Assembly (NCBI GenBank): GCA_030295235.1 | Contig: AP026126.1 | Location: 558,001 to 622,000 of the forward strand | From: Fistulifera solaris | Taxonomy: Eukaryota; Bacillariophyta; Bacillariophyceae; Naviculales; Stauroneidaceae | Reading direction: 5' to 3' | DNA length: 64,000 nucleotides | Shown: piece by piece, positions 54,715 to 64,000 of the stretch | Layout: the number at the start of each line of letters is the position of its first letter | How positions within the stretch are numbered: position 1 is the first letter of the stretch | Program-made: the position numbers and the translations under genes | The notes under the pieces: model-generated | Seen by the model: only the letters and a program-made list of their open reading frames with translations | Database searches by the model: none | What the model was told of the DNA's origin: nothing

Positions 54715-56362
54715 ATGAGTGACGACTGGGAACTAAAGATCTGCTGCATGGGCGCAGGATATGTGGGAGGACCGACGATGGCGGTAATTGCCAAACGATG
54801 CCCTAAGGTGCGTTGCGTTGTTGTTAAAACGTTTCTTTGTGTTCTCGATGAGGCTGTATCATGAATAAAGACAGACTTAATTGTCTCTGAGGCCTTACGG
54901 GTTGGGTGATTCTTATGTGTTTCATCATTTGTGCAGCCCGGAGATTTGCCGATGCATCGCACAACGTGCCTTCCCCTGCGTCAAACTCAGTCTTAGCTAC
55001 TTTTCCTAATTCCCTGCTCTACTTTAGATCCGTGTTTGCGTCGTGGACATCTCGCAAAAGCAAATCGATGCCTGGAAGACGGACGATCTTCCTATCTATG
55101 AACCAGGACTTCTAGAAGTCGTTCAGGAGTGTCGCGGTCGCAACCTTTTCTTCTCGACAGATATCGCTGCCGAAATTGAAGCTGCGGACATCATCTTTAT
55201 CTCGGTCAACACACCCACCAAGACACAAGGTATTGGTGCAGGCCGAGCCGCCAATATCAAGAACTGCGAGTTGTGTGCTCGTACGATCGCGGATGTTGCC
55301 ACTACCGGCAAGATTGTTGTCGAGAAGAGCACCGTGCCCGTGCGTACCGCCCAGGCCATTGCGCGGGTCCTCCAGTCCAACGAAAAGGGCCTCAAATTCC
55401 AGGTTCTCTCGAATCCGGAATTCTTGGCGGAAGGAACCGCCATTGCGGATTTGATGAAACCCGATCGCGTCTTGATTGGAGGACAGCAGAGCGAAGAAGG
55501 CTTGGCGGCGGCCGCCAAATTGGTATCGGTGTACGCACACTGGGTTCCCCGTGAACAGATCATTACCACGAATTTGTGGTCCTCCGAATTGAGTAAGTTG
55601 GTGGCAAATGCCTTTTTGGCACAGCGTGTGTCGTCGATCAACTCGATTTCGGCGCTTTGCGAGGCCACGGGTGCCGATGTCTTGGAGATTTCCCGAGCGG
55701 TCGGTATGGACGATCGCATCGGCAAGCGTTTCTTGCAGCCTTCCATTGGGTTCGGTGGTTCGTGTTTCCAAAAGGATATATTGAATCTCGTATACCTCTG
55801 TGAGACGTACGGTCTCAATGAGTGCGCAGCCTACTGGAACCAAGTCATCTTGATGAATGACTTTCAAAAGAAGCGATTCTCGGAAAAGATCGTGGCGAGC
55901 ATGTTCAACACGGTGACGGGCAAGAAGATTGCCATGTTGGGATACGCCTTCAAGAAGGACACGGGTGATGTTCGCGAGACTCCCTCTATGTTCGTCTTGC
56001 GTGACTTGGTGCACGAGCAGGCTCATGTTCATGTCTACGACCCGCAGGTGAAGCGCGAGGACATGTGGATCGAAATGGACTACACGTGCGGAATGAACAA
56101 GGATAATACTCCCCGACTTGAGGAGTCGGTCGTAACGGCCCCCGACGCCTACGCCGCTTGCGAAAAGGCTCACGCCCTTCTCATCCTGACGGAATGGGAT
56201 GAGTTCAAAACGTACGATTACAAGAAAATCTACGAATCCATGATGAAGCCTGCCTTTGTTTTTGACGGACGTAACTTGCTGGATCACGATGCCCTTCGCG
56301 CGATTGGTTTCGAAGTACATGCTCTCGGAAAGCCCGATCCGTTGAAATTCTCTGATCTTTAA
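54715..56362 (+). CDS. UGDH: UDP-glucose 6-dehydrogenase
   Basis: This enzyme oxidises UDP-glucose to UDP-glucuronate using two NAD+, feeding acidic polysaccharide synthesis; cytosolic (no targeting peptide). The dinucleotide motif [12 protein letters not shown] is near residue 10. [43 protein letters not shown] and [15 protein letters not shown] follow. The catalytic Cys is in [15 protein letters not shown] (about 276), with [16 protein letters not shown] and FDGRNLLD in the C-terminal domain. A 220-bp intron (54808-55027), the longest here, follows AKRCPK. Length is 475 residues, as in animals and plants. Codon usage is GC-rich, which yields a long antisense ORF. Confidence 0.95.
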
Positions 56363-56856
56363 GAAATGAGTTTTACCAGTGTTCTGCAACAAATTGAAGT
56401 GAGCAATGAACAATGCACCTGTGGCTTGAGTTAAACATAATTAAGGGTTAATTATTAGTGTAAAAAGCCTCCTGCCGTATGTATTTTTAGTTCGATAACA
56501 ACGAAAGTGTCACCATGACGATGATTTTTTGGAGACTGATTTTTGACGACTTCTTTTATTTTCCAGGCTCTTTACAAAGATAGAATGTAAAGTATCTTCA
56601 CCTGTTTATGCTTAGATGGTAAAGCCAAGGACAAACAAAGCTTCACTATGATACTAGAGGACGCGTTTTTAGTTGTGAATTGAGCAAGCATAGAACCAAG
56701 CGATGTATAATCGTCATGGTTATTGCTTATTATGAATCAAGCGACGTTATAGCAAGCATACTTTTTTACTTGGGAGACTTCATACCTGAGCGGCGAAAAG
56801 TGCTGCACGGATCTCGTTGCTCTTAGTAGTAATGACAGAATTGATTTAACATACCA

Positions 56857-56877
56857 CGACTGCATTTCAGTCATGAA
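56857..56877 (+). repeat. Dispersed hairpin motif, copy 8
   Basis: GACTGCATTTCAGTCATGAA, exact consensus core, 495 bp after the UGDH stop. Confidence 0.8.
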
Positions 56878-57118
56878 GAATGCTTAGAATTTACTATCCT
56901 TACGTCAGAACCGAATCCCTAATGCAAGCTTTATTGCTACAAGCTACCAGGTAGCTAACATGCGGTTGTTCATATTTGTTGACCAACATTTGGTTGTTAT
57001 CATTGTGTATCTATTTATACCAGCACTTACAATCCATGCATCTTCACGTTGAAAAACGTTTGAGTATCGGTATCTTCCCATTCGACAATAGGTATACAGG
57101 TGCGGACAATCTTTTTCA

Positions 57119-57138
57119 CGACTGCTTTTCAGTCATGA
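57119..57138 (+). repeat. Dispersed hairpin motif, copy 9
   Basis: GACTGCTTTTCAGTCATGA, one loop change, 496 bp before the EGY-like start. Confidence 0.75.
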
Positions 57139-57614
57139 GTAAATATTTCATGAACCCGACAGCTATTCCTACTACAAGGTAACCTACTGATTCTCTGATT
57201 CTCGGTACGATAATCATATCAAAATACACTAATTTTCATCAGCCTTTTTAATCCACGCTTTGATGGTGACGATGTTGCGTTGACTCCCTCCCCCTGGTTC
57301 TTAGGAACTCGGGACTAAAGACCATGACTGACTTGTCCTGACCGCTATCCGAATGGCTGATCGGCAACATTTCTCGATAATGTGCATCGCGACTGTAGAT
57401 TTTACTGTAAAATTCATTTTTACAGGGTATTCTCTTTTGCTGAACACGAAAACGGCGGCGCCCTTTTCATCTTCGTCGTCAACGAGAAAACAATTCTTGT
57501 GCGCCTATTTGTGATCCTTTTCACCAAAACATTCCGGGGATCAAAGAGCTGAATCTTGAACGTAATGGAGTGGAAAGACGAGGTTGTGCTGCGCTGCTAA
57601 TAACGAGATCGACA

Positions 57615-59738
57615 ATGAGAATACTTTTCTTTTATGTTTTTGCCGGGTCGACCATCGTAGTCTCCAGCTTGTCCCTTTTTCCGCGAATGTTCTGTCGAAT
57701 GAAAGGAGCAGCAACACTTCGGGAGCACTCTCAAGCATTATCTTTCGCTGATAAATCTTCCCTGATGATTTCTTCTTCTTTTGATGACAAAGATAACATG
57801 AATCTCACAAACTCGTCGATATCTGCATCCGAGTACATGGAAATGGCGGCCCGTTACAAGAAAAGAGCAAAGGAGATTATGGACGAGGCAATTGCACTAG
57901 AAGCACAACAACAAGCAAAAAAAGCAATAAAGATACAACAGCAAGATCAAGTGAATCAAGAAGCTATCCGACGTTTCTTTTCGTCGACCAAGAACGTTTC
58001 ATCACAAAGTGTGTCGGAGCTACTGGAAAAGGAGCGATGGACTGTTGATCAGCTTATTCCTATTGTACATACGCTCTATGAGCGAGAAAAATCCGCCATC
58101 GCTGCGAACAATACTGAGCAGCTGGAAGTGGCTAGATCTCTGTTACAAACAATTTTGGATGGCGCAGCTATCACGGACGGGAGAAAGGGACTCGAAAAGT
58201 TGAGCGATAAATCTTCACGATGGTCAGGGAAGGGTTTATCGACTCTCACAGCGCAGTTAAAAGAATGGCGTCGCAAAGACGAGGACAGTTTTCAACGTCG
58301 TTTAGCATCGGACCTATATGATGCGATCAAAAGCAATACCACCATTGAAAAGTACATCAAAAAGTCATTAGGTCTGGCTATTGAAAACGAAGAAGAAACG
58401 GATGTGAAACCGACGGCAGGCAACCAGACGTCAGTTACAGTCCTCCCTTACTGGATTCCTTTATCTCTCTTGCCGTACATTGTTGCGGCTAAGACCTTGT
58501 TGGACCGGAAGGACGTTGAGGATATAAAGGAGAAAGTACTATCGACAAGTCGCTTTTACTGCACGTCGTCAGAATCCGTCCCGGTAGCAGCTTTGTTTAG
58601 AGGAAATATTCGTTCGAAAGGGGCAGTTACAGAGAAGAATAACTCAGAACTGGTGGCAAACGTATTCGACGAAATCCAGCACCTAATGAGGGAAAAATCA
58701 ATTTCATCGCGAGTGCAGTTATTCGTGATGCCTGATCCTGAGTGGGCACCCGACAGAGATAAGCAAGAACCAAAACCGAAACCAGTGATCCTAGCGCTTC
58801 CACGAGCCGTTGTACCGGACGATACATTAGCTGGTCGATCCAAAATTCGAAAGTTGGTGCGAAACGTGGTGTCTTTCACGGCGTTTGCTAGCATATGCAA
58901 TTTTGCGCTCAGGTGCTACTCTTTGAACTGGAGCTTCTACTCATCCATTATCCAGGCGAACAACTTCGCTCATGCCTTGTCTTGCTGTCCCATTGTCGCT
59001 GGTATAATAGCGGTCCAAGCAGCACACGAAGTAGCTCATCTACTTGTTGCACGGAGAAACGGTATCCGAACTGGAAAGCCCGTACCGATTCCCTCTCCTT
59101 ATTTACATGCAGGGCTGTTTGGTTGCATAACCCCGCTACGGAGTTTTCCTCGAAACCGGTGCTCGCTCTTTGATTGGGCGCTGAGCGGACCACTGACGGG
59201 GATCATAGTATCCTTGGTTCTTATGATTTTTGGTTTGCACCACACAGTGAATGCTTCCCATACAGCTCTGTCACGTTTCCCAGTAATCTCTATCGCCGAA
59301 CTGAAATGCAGTTTTCTTGTTGGATCACTTACTTCGCTCATCGCCCCCAAGGTTATGATGCTACCGAATTCGCAACCGATCCCAATGCATCCACTATTCA
59401 TGGTCGGCTTTACAGGAATTCTGTCGTCTGCTCTGAACATGCTGCCGGTATTCCGCTTGGACGGAGGTAGGGCTTGTACGGCAGTATTGGGAACCCGTAC
59501 AAGTGCCCTGGCGTCGTCGTGGACTTTGTTGATGTTGCTTTCGGCAGCCATATCAGGAAGCAGTATTTTTGGCTATTGGGCAGCTATTATTATCTTTTTT
59601 CAACGGCGACAAGATATTCCCGTCCGAGACAGTGTCACCCAAGTCAACGATATGCGCGTGGCTGCATGGATCGCTTCTCTTGCGACCAGCCTTCTCGCTT
59701 TACTACCTTTTCCAGGGGGTCCATTTCCCTTGCTATGA
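57615..59738 (+). CDS. EGY-type site-2 protease (plastid intramembrane metalloprotease)
   Basis: EGY proteins are thylakoid/plastid zinc proteases of the S2P family needed for chloroplast development in plants. The N-terminus MRILFFYVFAGSTIVVSSLS is a signal peptide; plastid import is inferred. A soluble, partly coiled N-terminal half (about 60-400) contains a Gln-rich helix. The membrane protease half follows: zinc motif AAHEVAHLLVARR (HEVAH, about 470), PSPYLHAGLFGCITPLRSFP, then NMLPVFRLDGGRA (about 610) with the LDG Asp ligand. About eight hydrophobic segments are present. Length is 707 residues from ATG 57615, single exon. Catalytic residues are all present. It converges with the DUF6824 gene 138 bp away. 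Confidence 0.87.
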   Translation: MRILFFYVFAGSTIVVSSLSLFPRMFCRMKGAATLREHSQALSFADKSSLMISSSFDDKDNMNLTNSSISASEYMEMAARYKKRAKEIMDEAIALEAQQQAKKAIKIQQQDQVNQEAIRRFFSSTKNVSSQSVSELLEKERWTVDQLIPIVHTLYEREKSAIAANNTEQLEVARSLLQTILDGAAITDGRKGLEKLSDKSSRWSGKGLSTLTAQLKEWRRKDEDSFQRRLASDLYDAIKSNTTIEKYIKKSLGLAIENEEETDVKPTAGNQTSVTVLPYWIPLSLLPYIVAAKTLLDRKDVEDIKEKVLSTSRFYCTSSESVPVAALFRGNIRSKGAVTEKNNSELVANVFDEIQHLMREKSISSRVQLFVMPDPEWAPDRDKQEPKPKPVILALPRAVVPDDTLAGRSKIRKLVRNVVSFTAFASICNFALRCYSLNWSFYSSIIQANNFAHALSCCPIVAGIIAVQAAHEVAHLLVARRNGIRTGKPVPIPSPYLHAGLFGCITPLRSFPRNRCSLFDWALSGPLTGIIVSLVLMIFGLHHTVNASHTALSRFPVISIAELKCSFLVGSLTSLIAPKVMMLPNSQPIPMHPLFMVGFTGILSSALNMLPVFRLDGGRACTAVLGTRTSALASSWTLLMLLSAAISGSSIFGYWAAIIIFFQRRQDIPVRDSVTQVNDMRVAAWIASLATSLLALLPFPGGPFPLL

Positions 59739-59876
59739 ATCTTACCACCTACGTTCGGCGTAGAGACAAAGCTTTACAAAAGATATATAAAGTTATAGGA
59801 ATTGTAATTAGACATCTGAGCCCGTTATGCAAAAGTTCGTGTGATCAGCACTATTACGCTGGCTCGAAAAGGCTGC

Positions 59877-61249
59877 CTATTCTAGCATGGGTGCAGATTG
59901 CAATCGATCGCGGTGATAGCTAATATTGTGGCTACCACATTGAAAACTAGTCACAGCTGCCGGCTGATCAACCATTCCGTAGCTATTGAAAAGGCGCCTT
60001 GGGCTTCCATCACCAATCGGAGAAAGGATAAGGTCTTCACCGAAGGAGTCGGAGTTATCCTCCATGTTCCCTTGACGGTAGGACTTTTCAACATCCATAG
60101 CCATGTTTGTATCGGAGTTGCGGCGAACATGCATGATTCTCTGTTGACGATGTGGGGACGGAGATAGATCAAATCCATCAAAGAACATGTCTGGAGCTGA
60201 ATTGTTCATTTTCTGGAAGACCTCGGCTTGCTTGTCCGCCTCGTAGGACCATCCGCCCAAGTTAGGACAAGAATTGTTGAAGATCGCTGATGAAACAACT
60301 TGAGGAGGTCGCACATGCTGAGACTGTTGCTGTAGTTGTTGCCCGATGTGGTAGGGCAATTGCATCATCTGTGATGGTTGTGATCGCAACCCGTTCAATT
60401 CCACTACCGAACGTGCCGACTGATGACCGACAATGTCAATTGTTGCCTTGGGGCCGCCAAATCCTGCAGTGAGCTCTGCATCTAAAGCCCCAAGAAGCGA
60501 GTCCTGAAGTGGTTCATAATTTCGAGAATGCACCATGGATGGCTTCCCCATGTGAAGTACTGTAGGATCGAAGCTCAACGAACTGGAAGAACCTTGTAGA
60601 ACAGAGCTATGAGAACTGTGATTTAGAGAGCTTTGCGAGCTGTGATCCAGATAGCCGTGATCAAGATAGCCCTTTTCACCGTGTTCGGCTTGACGGCGCT
60701 TCTTTTTGGCTGTGTTACTAGACTTGTACTGGTCGTGAAGTGCATCTCGGAAAGCCTGCGAGGTCTTCTCACGGGCGAGGAAATCGCCAACCTCATACCA
60801 GCGACCGCTGGATGAGTCTCGTTTCACAAACCCTCCTTGAGGACTTCGCTGACGAACCTCACAAACGATATCCGAGAGTATATAGGATTTTTCTAGCTTA
60901 GCGGTTGCGTTTGAGTATTCCTCGAGACGGCTCTCAACCAACTTACGGAAACGTTCGTTTCCTACATGGTTAAATGCTTTACGGCCACCTGTGAAAAAGA
61001 CGGAAAGGTAAGTCACTGTGGAAATACAATTTTCAACAAGGGCAATCTTAACGTACGGCCGCCTGCGGGAAAGCGATCAAAGGTAAGGGAAGTTCAAAAC
61101 AAACAAAAAGGACACGAGTCATAAACAGCAACTAACTTACAAATAACATCCCATTCTCCCGGAATATAATGTCGTGGCAATGCCGTCATGTTCTGTCCGG
61201 CAACTCCCTGCACTTCGCTTTCACTTTCCGAATCATTTGAGTCGTTCAT
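59877..61249 (-). CDS. DUF6824-domain protein, paralogue 1
   Basis: A lineage-specific diatom family of unknown function, probably nuclear and DNA-associated (inference from its basic tail). Exon 1 (61141-61249) encodes an acidic start and PRHYIPGEWDVI. A 152-bp intron (60989-61140) precedes exon 2 (59877-60988), which opens CGGRK-like (junction codon TGT) and continues AFNHVGNERFRKLVESRL, SDIVCEVRQRSPQGGFVKRD, GRWYEVGDFLAREKTSQAFR and a basic KKKRRQ. The remaining ~270 residues are Ser/His/Gln-rich. The family GRGK motif reads GRK here. Spliced length is 406 residues. A second near-identical acceptor lies inside the intron at about 61063. The paralogue is 1 kb upstream. Confidence 0.82.
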
Positions 61250-61643
61250 TGTAATTGATTGCGTATTGTTGTGACCTCGACAAAACGTTTACGTTGTTGC
61301 GTGTTCGTGATCCTGGACTAGCTGACGTTCCGTTTCGTGATTGTTTTTGAGCGTATTTATTTATCAATAATCGTTCCCAAAGCTCCTTGCTTTGATGATT
61401 CAGCTGAGTGGGTCTATTGAAACAACTATCCTATTGCAAGACGATAATGTAACATCATAATGGTGTGGCTTAACACCGCGATGAAGGCTATTCGTAATTA
61501 CAAGGTGGCCAAATTCAAGGGGCTAATTTACTCCATGTGCCCATGCGAATATCTCGACGTGGAAGTATAGATCTAAAATGTAAAGTCATCAGTCAGTCGT
61601 GCTGCTGAATGTCCTATAGTGAAACAGTGGCGCATGGGTAAAT

Positions 61644-61665
61644 GACAGTCATTCTAGTCACGAAG
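61644..61665 (+). repeat. Dispersed hairpin motif, degenerate copy
   Basis: GACAGTCATTCTAGTCACGAA matches the right half of the consensus well and the left half poorly; weak. Confidence 0.3.
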
Positions 61666-62120
61666 TTAGTTTAGTGCCCATTTCATTTTTATGTTGTAGA
61701 CATGCGACATTAAGCATTGAGACATTGAGAAACGAGGAAAAATCATGAAGAATGCAGTCTTATGAGATTGGGCCAACGTTTTTTAGCGTTTCAATATGTA
61801 TATTATCATATTATTGTTCCATAAATATGGTTTTTGATAATTTACAAGCAGACTGTTCTTATTTTTATTAGTTATTATACATATTTTTCGAAAAACGAAC
61901 AAATCTCGTTAAGCTTGCGTCGCGCTGAGACAGAAGGCTGACAAAAAGCGATTTACAATTGGTTCATTCCTTTCTGCAAAAATGAAGGTCAATTGCAAAC
62001 ACTCCACGATAGTTTCGAGAAAAGTGGATGATGATTCTTTAACAACAATCTGCCCTACACCTCGCATCGTTTGTTCCAAGGACCGTGGCTTTTGATGCAA
62101 GGGCCGACCTTTTCGAAACA

Positions 62121-62132
62121 GAGAGAGAGAGG

Positions 62133-62169
<37 letters not shown>
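62121..62169. repeat. (GA)n microsatellite
   Basis: A nearly uninterrupted GA tract, read as TC in the presumed 3' region of the minus-strand DUF6824 gene. Confidence 0.9.
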
Positions 62170-62171
<2 letters not shown>

Positions 62172-62269
62172 GCCACAAAATGGACATATGCCAAGAACGA
62201 AGCATGCTATGGTGCGTCAAACTTCCGTGCAGACAAACGATTCTCGCTTTACTTTCTATAATAAAAGTA

Positions 62270-63595
62270 CTATGATGAACTTTGTTTGCCACCTCCGAGT
62301 GGCACGGGCTCGTAAGGATCGTCGGAAAGTTTGTATTCAGTGAGTTTGTCCAGGCACTGAAGAAGCTCCTGATCGTCAGGGGACGTCTTTTTCAATTTGC
62401 GAGAACTTACTCGCTTGATGAGCTGGCTTGCTACTTCTGATGGTTGAGCATTCAGCAAAGCCGTCCCTGAGTTTACCTGTGGTGGCTGACTGCCAAACTC
62501 GGGTTCGAATTCCAATGCAAAAGCTTGATTTAATTGCTGCTGACCAGGATGTCGCTCAAGAGGAGCCTGATTCAAAGTCGAATTTCGAATCACTCGGAGT
62601 TGCATGTCATACTGCGTCGGAGCCCCAAAGATGTTTTGGTTAGCTTCCGGATTGTAATTGAAATGCATATTTGGAAGAGAGTGATGCATTTGATCGCGAA
62701 AAGGTGTCGTTGATGCGTTCATATCGTAGCGCATATCAGGAAGGGAGTTGAAATTCGACGAGCTGTCACCTTCAAACATTAGCTGGAATGGACGTTGGTT
62801 ACCCACAAAAGAAGAGGCGTCAGCTAAAAGTTGGTCAGAAACACTGAAGCTTCGGTTGCCAAAAGCATTCAATGTGTGTAATTCAGCAGGTGAAGGACCC
62901 AAAGGCGGTAATGCGGAGTTCGAATGAAAGCTTCCGGGAACAGTGAATGCTGGTGTTATGCTTGAATTCGACTGATTCGTCAACTGCAGTGATCGTGGAA
63001 AGGGAAGCAAACTCTGTTGTGAATCCATTGCATAGTTCTGCGAGAAAATTCCCGTGGAGAGCTCTATTCGTGGACGCCTGTCGTTTTCAGAAAAAGCGTA
63101 CATCATTTGGGATCTGTCGGAGAATTTCATTACTTCTTTTCTGCGTTTTTTCTTGGAAACATTACTCGATTTATATCTCTCATGTAGCGCATCACGAAAC
63201 GCTTGCGATGTCTTTTCTCTCGCTAAAAAGTCGCCTACTTCGTACCATCTTCCAGAATCATCTTGCTTCACAAAGCCTCCACCGGGGCTTGCGCGGCGTA
63301 CGTCGGCAACAACTCGATTAAGAACGGCGGACTTGTCGAGCTTAGTCTTGGCCCTCGAATATTCGTCGAGGACCTTTTCAACCCTGGTTTTAAATAGCTC
63401 ATTCCCTGCATGACTGTAACATTTCTTGCCCCGACCACAAACAACATCTTGAATGCTTGGTTGAAATTCCTCCGCTAGAAAGTTCAAAGTTGATCCTGAT
63501 CGCTGTTTCATTGATACGAGAGAGTTCCGGCTTTGCCCATCGTGACTTCCTGCCTCACTCGCAACTGACGAATCTCCTGGCTCCGATCGCTGCAT
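62270..63595 (-). CDS. DUF6824-domain protein, paralogue 2
   Basis: Intact single-exon member of the diatom DUF6824 family, 441 residues, start ATG 63595. The domain (about 48-155) reads QDVVCGRGKKCYSHAGNELF, VEKVLDEYSRAKTKLDKSAV, VVADVRRASPGGGFVKQDD and GRWYEVGDFLAREKTSQAFR, then the basic KSSNVSKKKRRK. The remaining residues are disordered, rich in Asn, Gln, Ser and Pro. Compared with paralogue 1 it keeps the full CGRGKK motif and has no intron within it. The two share GRWYEVGDFLAREKTSQAFR exactly, so they arose by duplication. Function is unknown; nuclear regulatory role is inferred only. Confidence 0.85.
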   Translation of the reverse strand: MQRSEPGDSSVASEAGSHDGQSRNSLVSMKQRSGSTLNFLAEEFQPSIQDVVCGRGKKCYSHAGNELFKTRVEKVLDEYSRAKTKLDKSAVLNRVVADVRRASPGGGFVKQDDSGRWYEVGDFLAREKTSQAFRDALHERYKSSNVSKKKRRKEVMKFSDRSQMMYAFSENDRRPRIELSTGIFSQNYAMDSQQSLLPFPRSLQLTNQSNSSITPAFTVPGSFHSNSALPPLGPSPAELHTLNAFGNRSFSVSDQLLADASSFVGNQRPFQLMFEGDSSSNFNSLPDMRYDMNASTTPFRDQMHHSLPNMHFNYNPEANQNIFGAPTQYDMQLRVIRNSTLNQAPLERHPGQQQLNQAFALEFEPEFGSQPPQVNSGTALLNAQPSEVASQLIKRVSSRKLKKTSPDDQELLQCLDKLTEYKLSDDPYEPVPLGGGKQSSS

Positions 63596-64000
63596 GTTTT
63601 CAAAACTATTTGTGGGTGTTTGGTATGAAATTATTATTTGTGAGATTACTTGTTGGTAAGTTAATGAATTGATGTGTGATGAGAGAAATATCAGTGCGAA
63701 GATGTAATCGAATGCAGTTTGTCGTTCACCACAAGGCGTCCGCCACCTTTTTCTAGAGTTTCTGAAAGTCGGCTGTCGGGTCCCAAATTTACTGGGATAG
63801 GCAGTCCCGGTCCCATCCCAGTAAGTACAGTCTATAACTTTCTCTTACGACTTTCCCAATAATTTCTGGCCTAAATCTGTGAATGACGACGGTACGGAGT
63901 ATCGAATCAACATAGAGAAAAATAACCAGTCAACCGTCGGTACTCGACTAGATCAAGGGGCATATGTATAGGTTGCCTTACGCCTCCCTACTTTTTTGGG
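63596..64000. other. Upstream region of DUF6824 paralogue 2, window end
   Basis: About 400 bp, presumed promoter. It contains a hairpin with 9-bp arms (TACTGGGAT at 63790-63798, ATCCCAGTA at 63815-63823) around a GTCCCGGTCCC loop. Confidence 0.45.

Larger units (their letters stand above)
56363..57614. other. Long intergenic spacer with two motif copies
   Basis: About 1.25 kb between UGDH and the EGY-like gene, both plus. It contains motif copies at 56857 and 57119 and a palindrome AGCTACCAGGTAGCT at 56942-56956. No coding frame is supported. Confidence 0.5.
61250..62269. other. Spacer between the two DUF6824 paralogues
   Basis: About 1 kb, AT-rich, holding the upstream region of paralogue 1 and the 3' region of paralogue 2. 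It contains a degenerate motif at 61644-61665 and a GA repeat. A minus-strand frame at 61909-62292 runs through the repeat and is rejected. Confidence 0.45.

Noticed and set aside
55112-56413. 433-residue ORF antisense to UGDH, and a 231-residue companion
   Set aside because: They are exact shadows of a highly conserved, GC-rich coding exon; no domain, and codon bias of UGDH explains the open frame.
29-57138. CRISPR array
   Set aside because: The repeated hairpins are kilobases apart with irregular spacing in a eukaryotic nuclear context; no spacers of constant length and no cas genes.
61909-62292. 127-residue minus-strand ORF
   Set aside because: It reads through the GA microsatellite (Ser-Leu repeats), a typical spurious frame.
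62490-62515. tRNA T-arm-like word GGTTCGAATTCC
   Set aside because: It lies inside the DUF6824 coding sequence and no acceptor, D or anticodon arms can be folded around it.

Overview
The window reads as nuclear DNA of a pennate diatom (Phaeodactylum-like). The evidence is: compact genes with short GT-AG introns (about 61-85 bp, two longer); N-termini with a signal peptide followed by an ASAFAP-like plastid-targeting motif (DXR, an SDR, a tocopherol methyltransferase-like protein, an EGY-type protease); two genes with the diatom DUF6824 domain; an SLC4 anion transporter; and stramenopile-specific SANT-like and cyclin genes. No prokaryotic operon logic, tRNA or rRNA was seen. Species is inferred, not proven.

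Layout. 0-10 kb: DXR (MEP isoprenoid pathway); a CDP-alcohol phosphatidyltransferase fused to a degenerate cytidylyltransferase-like domain; a PFK-2/FBPase-2-like enzyme; an STPR-like repeat protein; a membrane protein; a SEC12-like WD40 protein. 10-26 kb: a SANT-like-domain protein; a V-ATPase c-type proteolipid without its proton-carrying glutamate; PRP40; an armadillo-like protein; a TRF4-type poly(A) polymerase; an SLC4 transporter. 26-38 kb: an acidic unknown; a pseudouridine-phosphate glycosidase/kinase fusion; a REX4-like exonuclease; a histidine phosphatase; cyclin Y; a TKL-like kinase; a plastid SDR. 38-49 kb: a full-length ABCC transporter and condensin SMC4. 50-64 kb: a TagA-like 3-methyladenine glycosylase; tocopherol methyltransferase; ABHD13-like hydrolase; UDP-glucose dehydrogenase; EGY protease; two DUF6824 paralogues.

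The genes do not form one pathway. DXR and the tocopherol methyltransferase are both plastid isoprenoid enzymes. Genes frequently lie as convergent pairs 75-170 bp apart or as divergent pairs sharing a 300-820 bp spacer.

Three themes merit attention. First, a dispersed hairpin-forming motif (core GACTGCATTTCAGTCATGAA) recurs only in spacers between same-direction genes or at the window start, with the nine well-conserved copies all in the same orientation. Second, several enzymes carry substitutions at canonical catalytic positions: proteolipid Glu to Gly, PFKFB His to Pro, SDR Tyr to His, PsuG His to Gln, Tag zinc ligands lost, cytidylyltransferase HxGH lost. Third, about ten otherwise well-conserved genes contain single-base frame breaks, mostly in homopolymer runs; this looks like uncorrected long-read error rather than pseudogenisation, so the affected proteins are described across the breaks.
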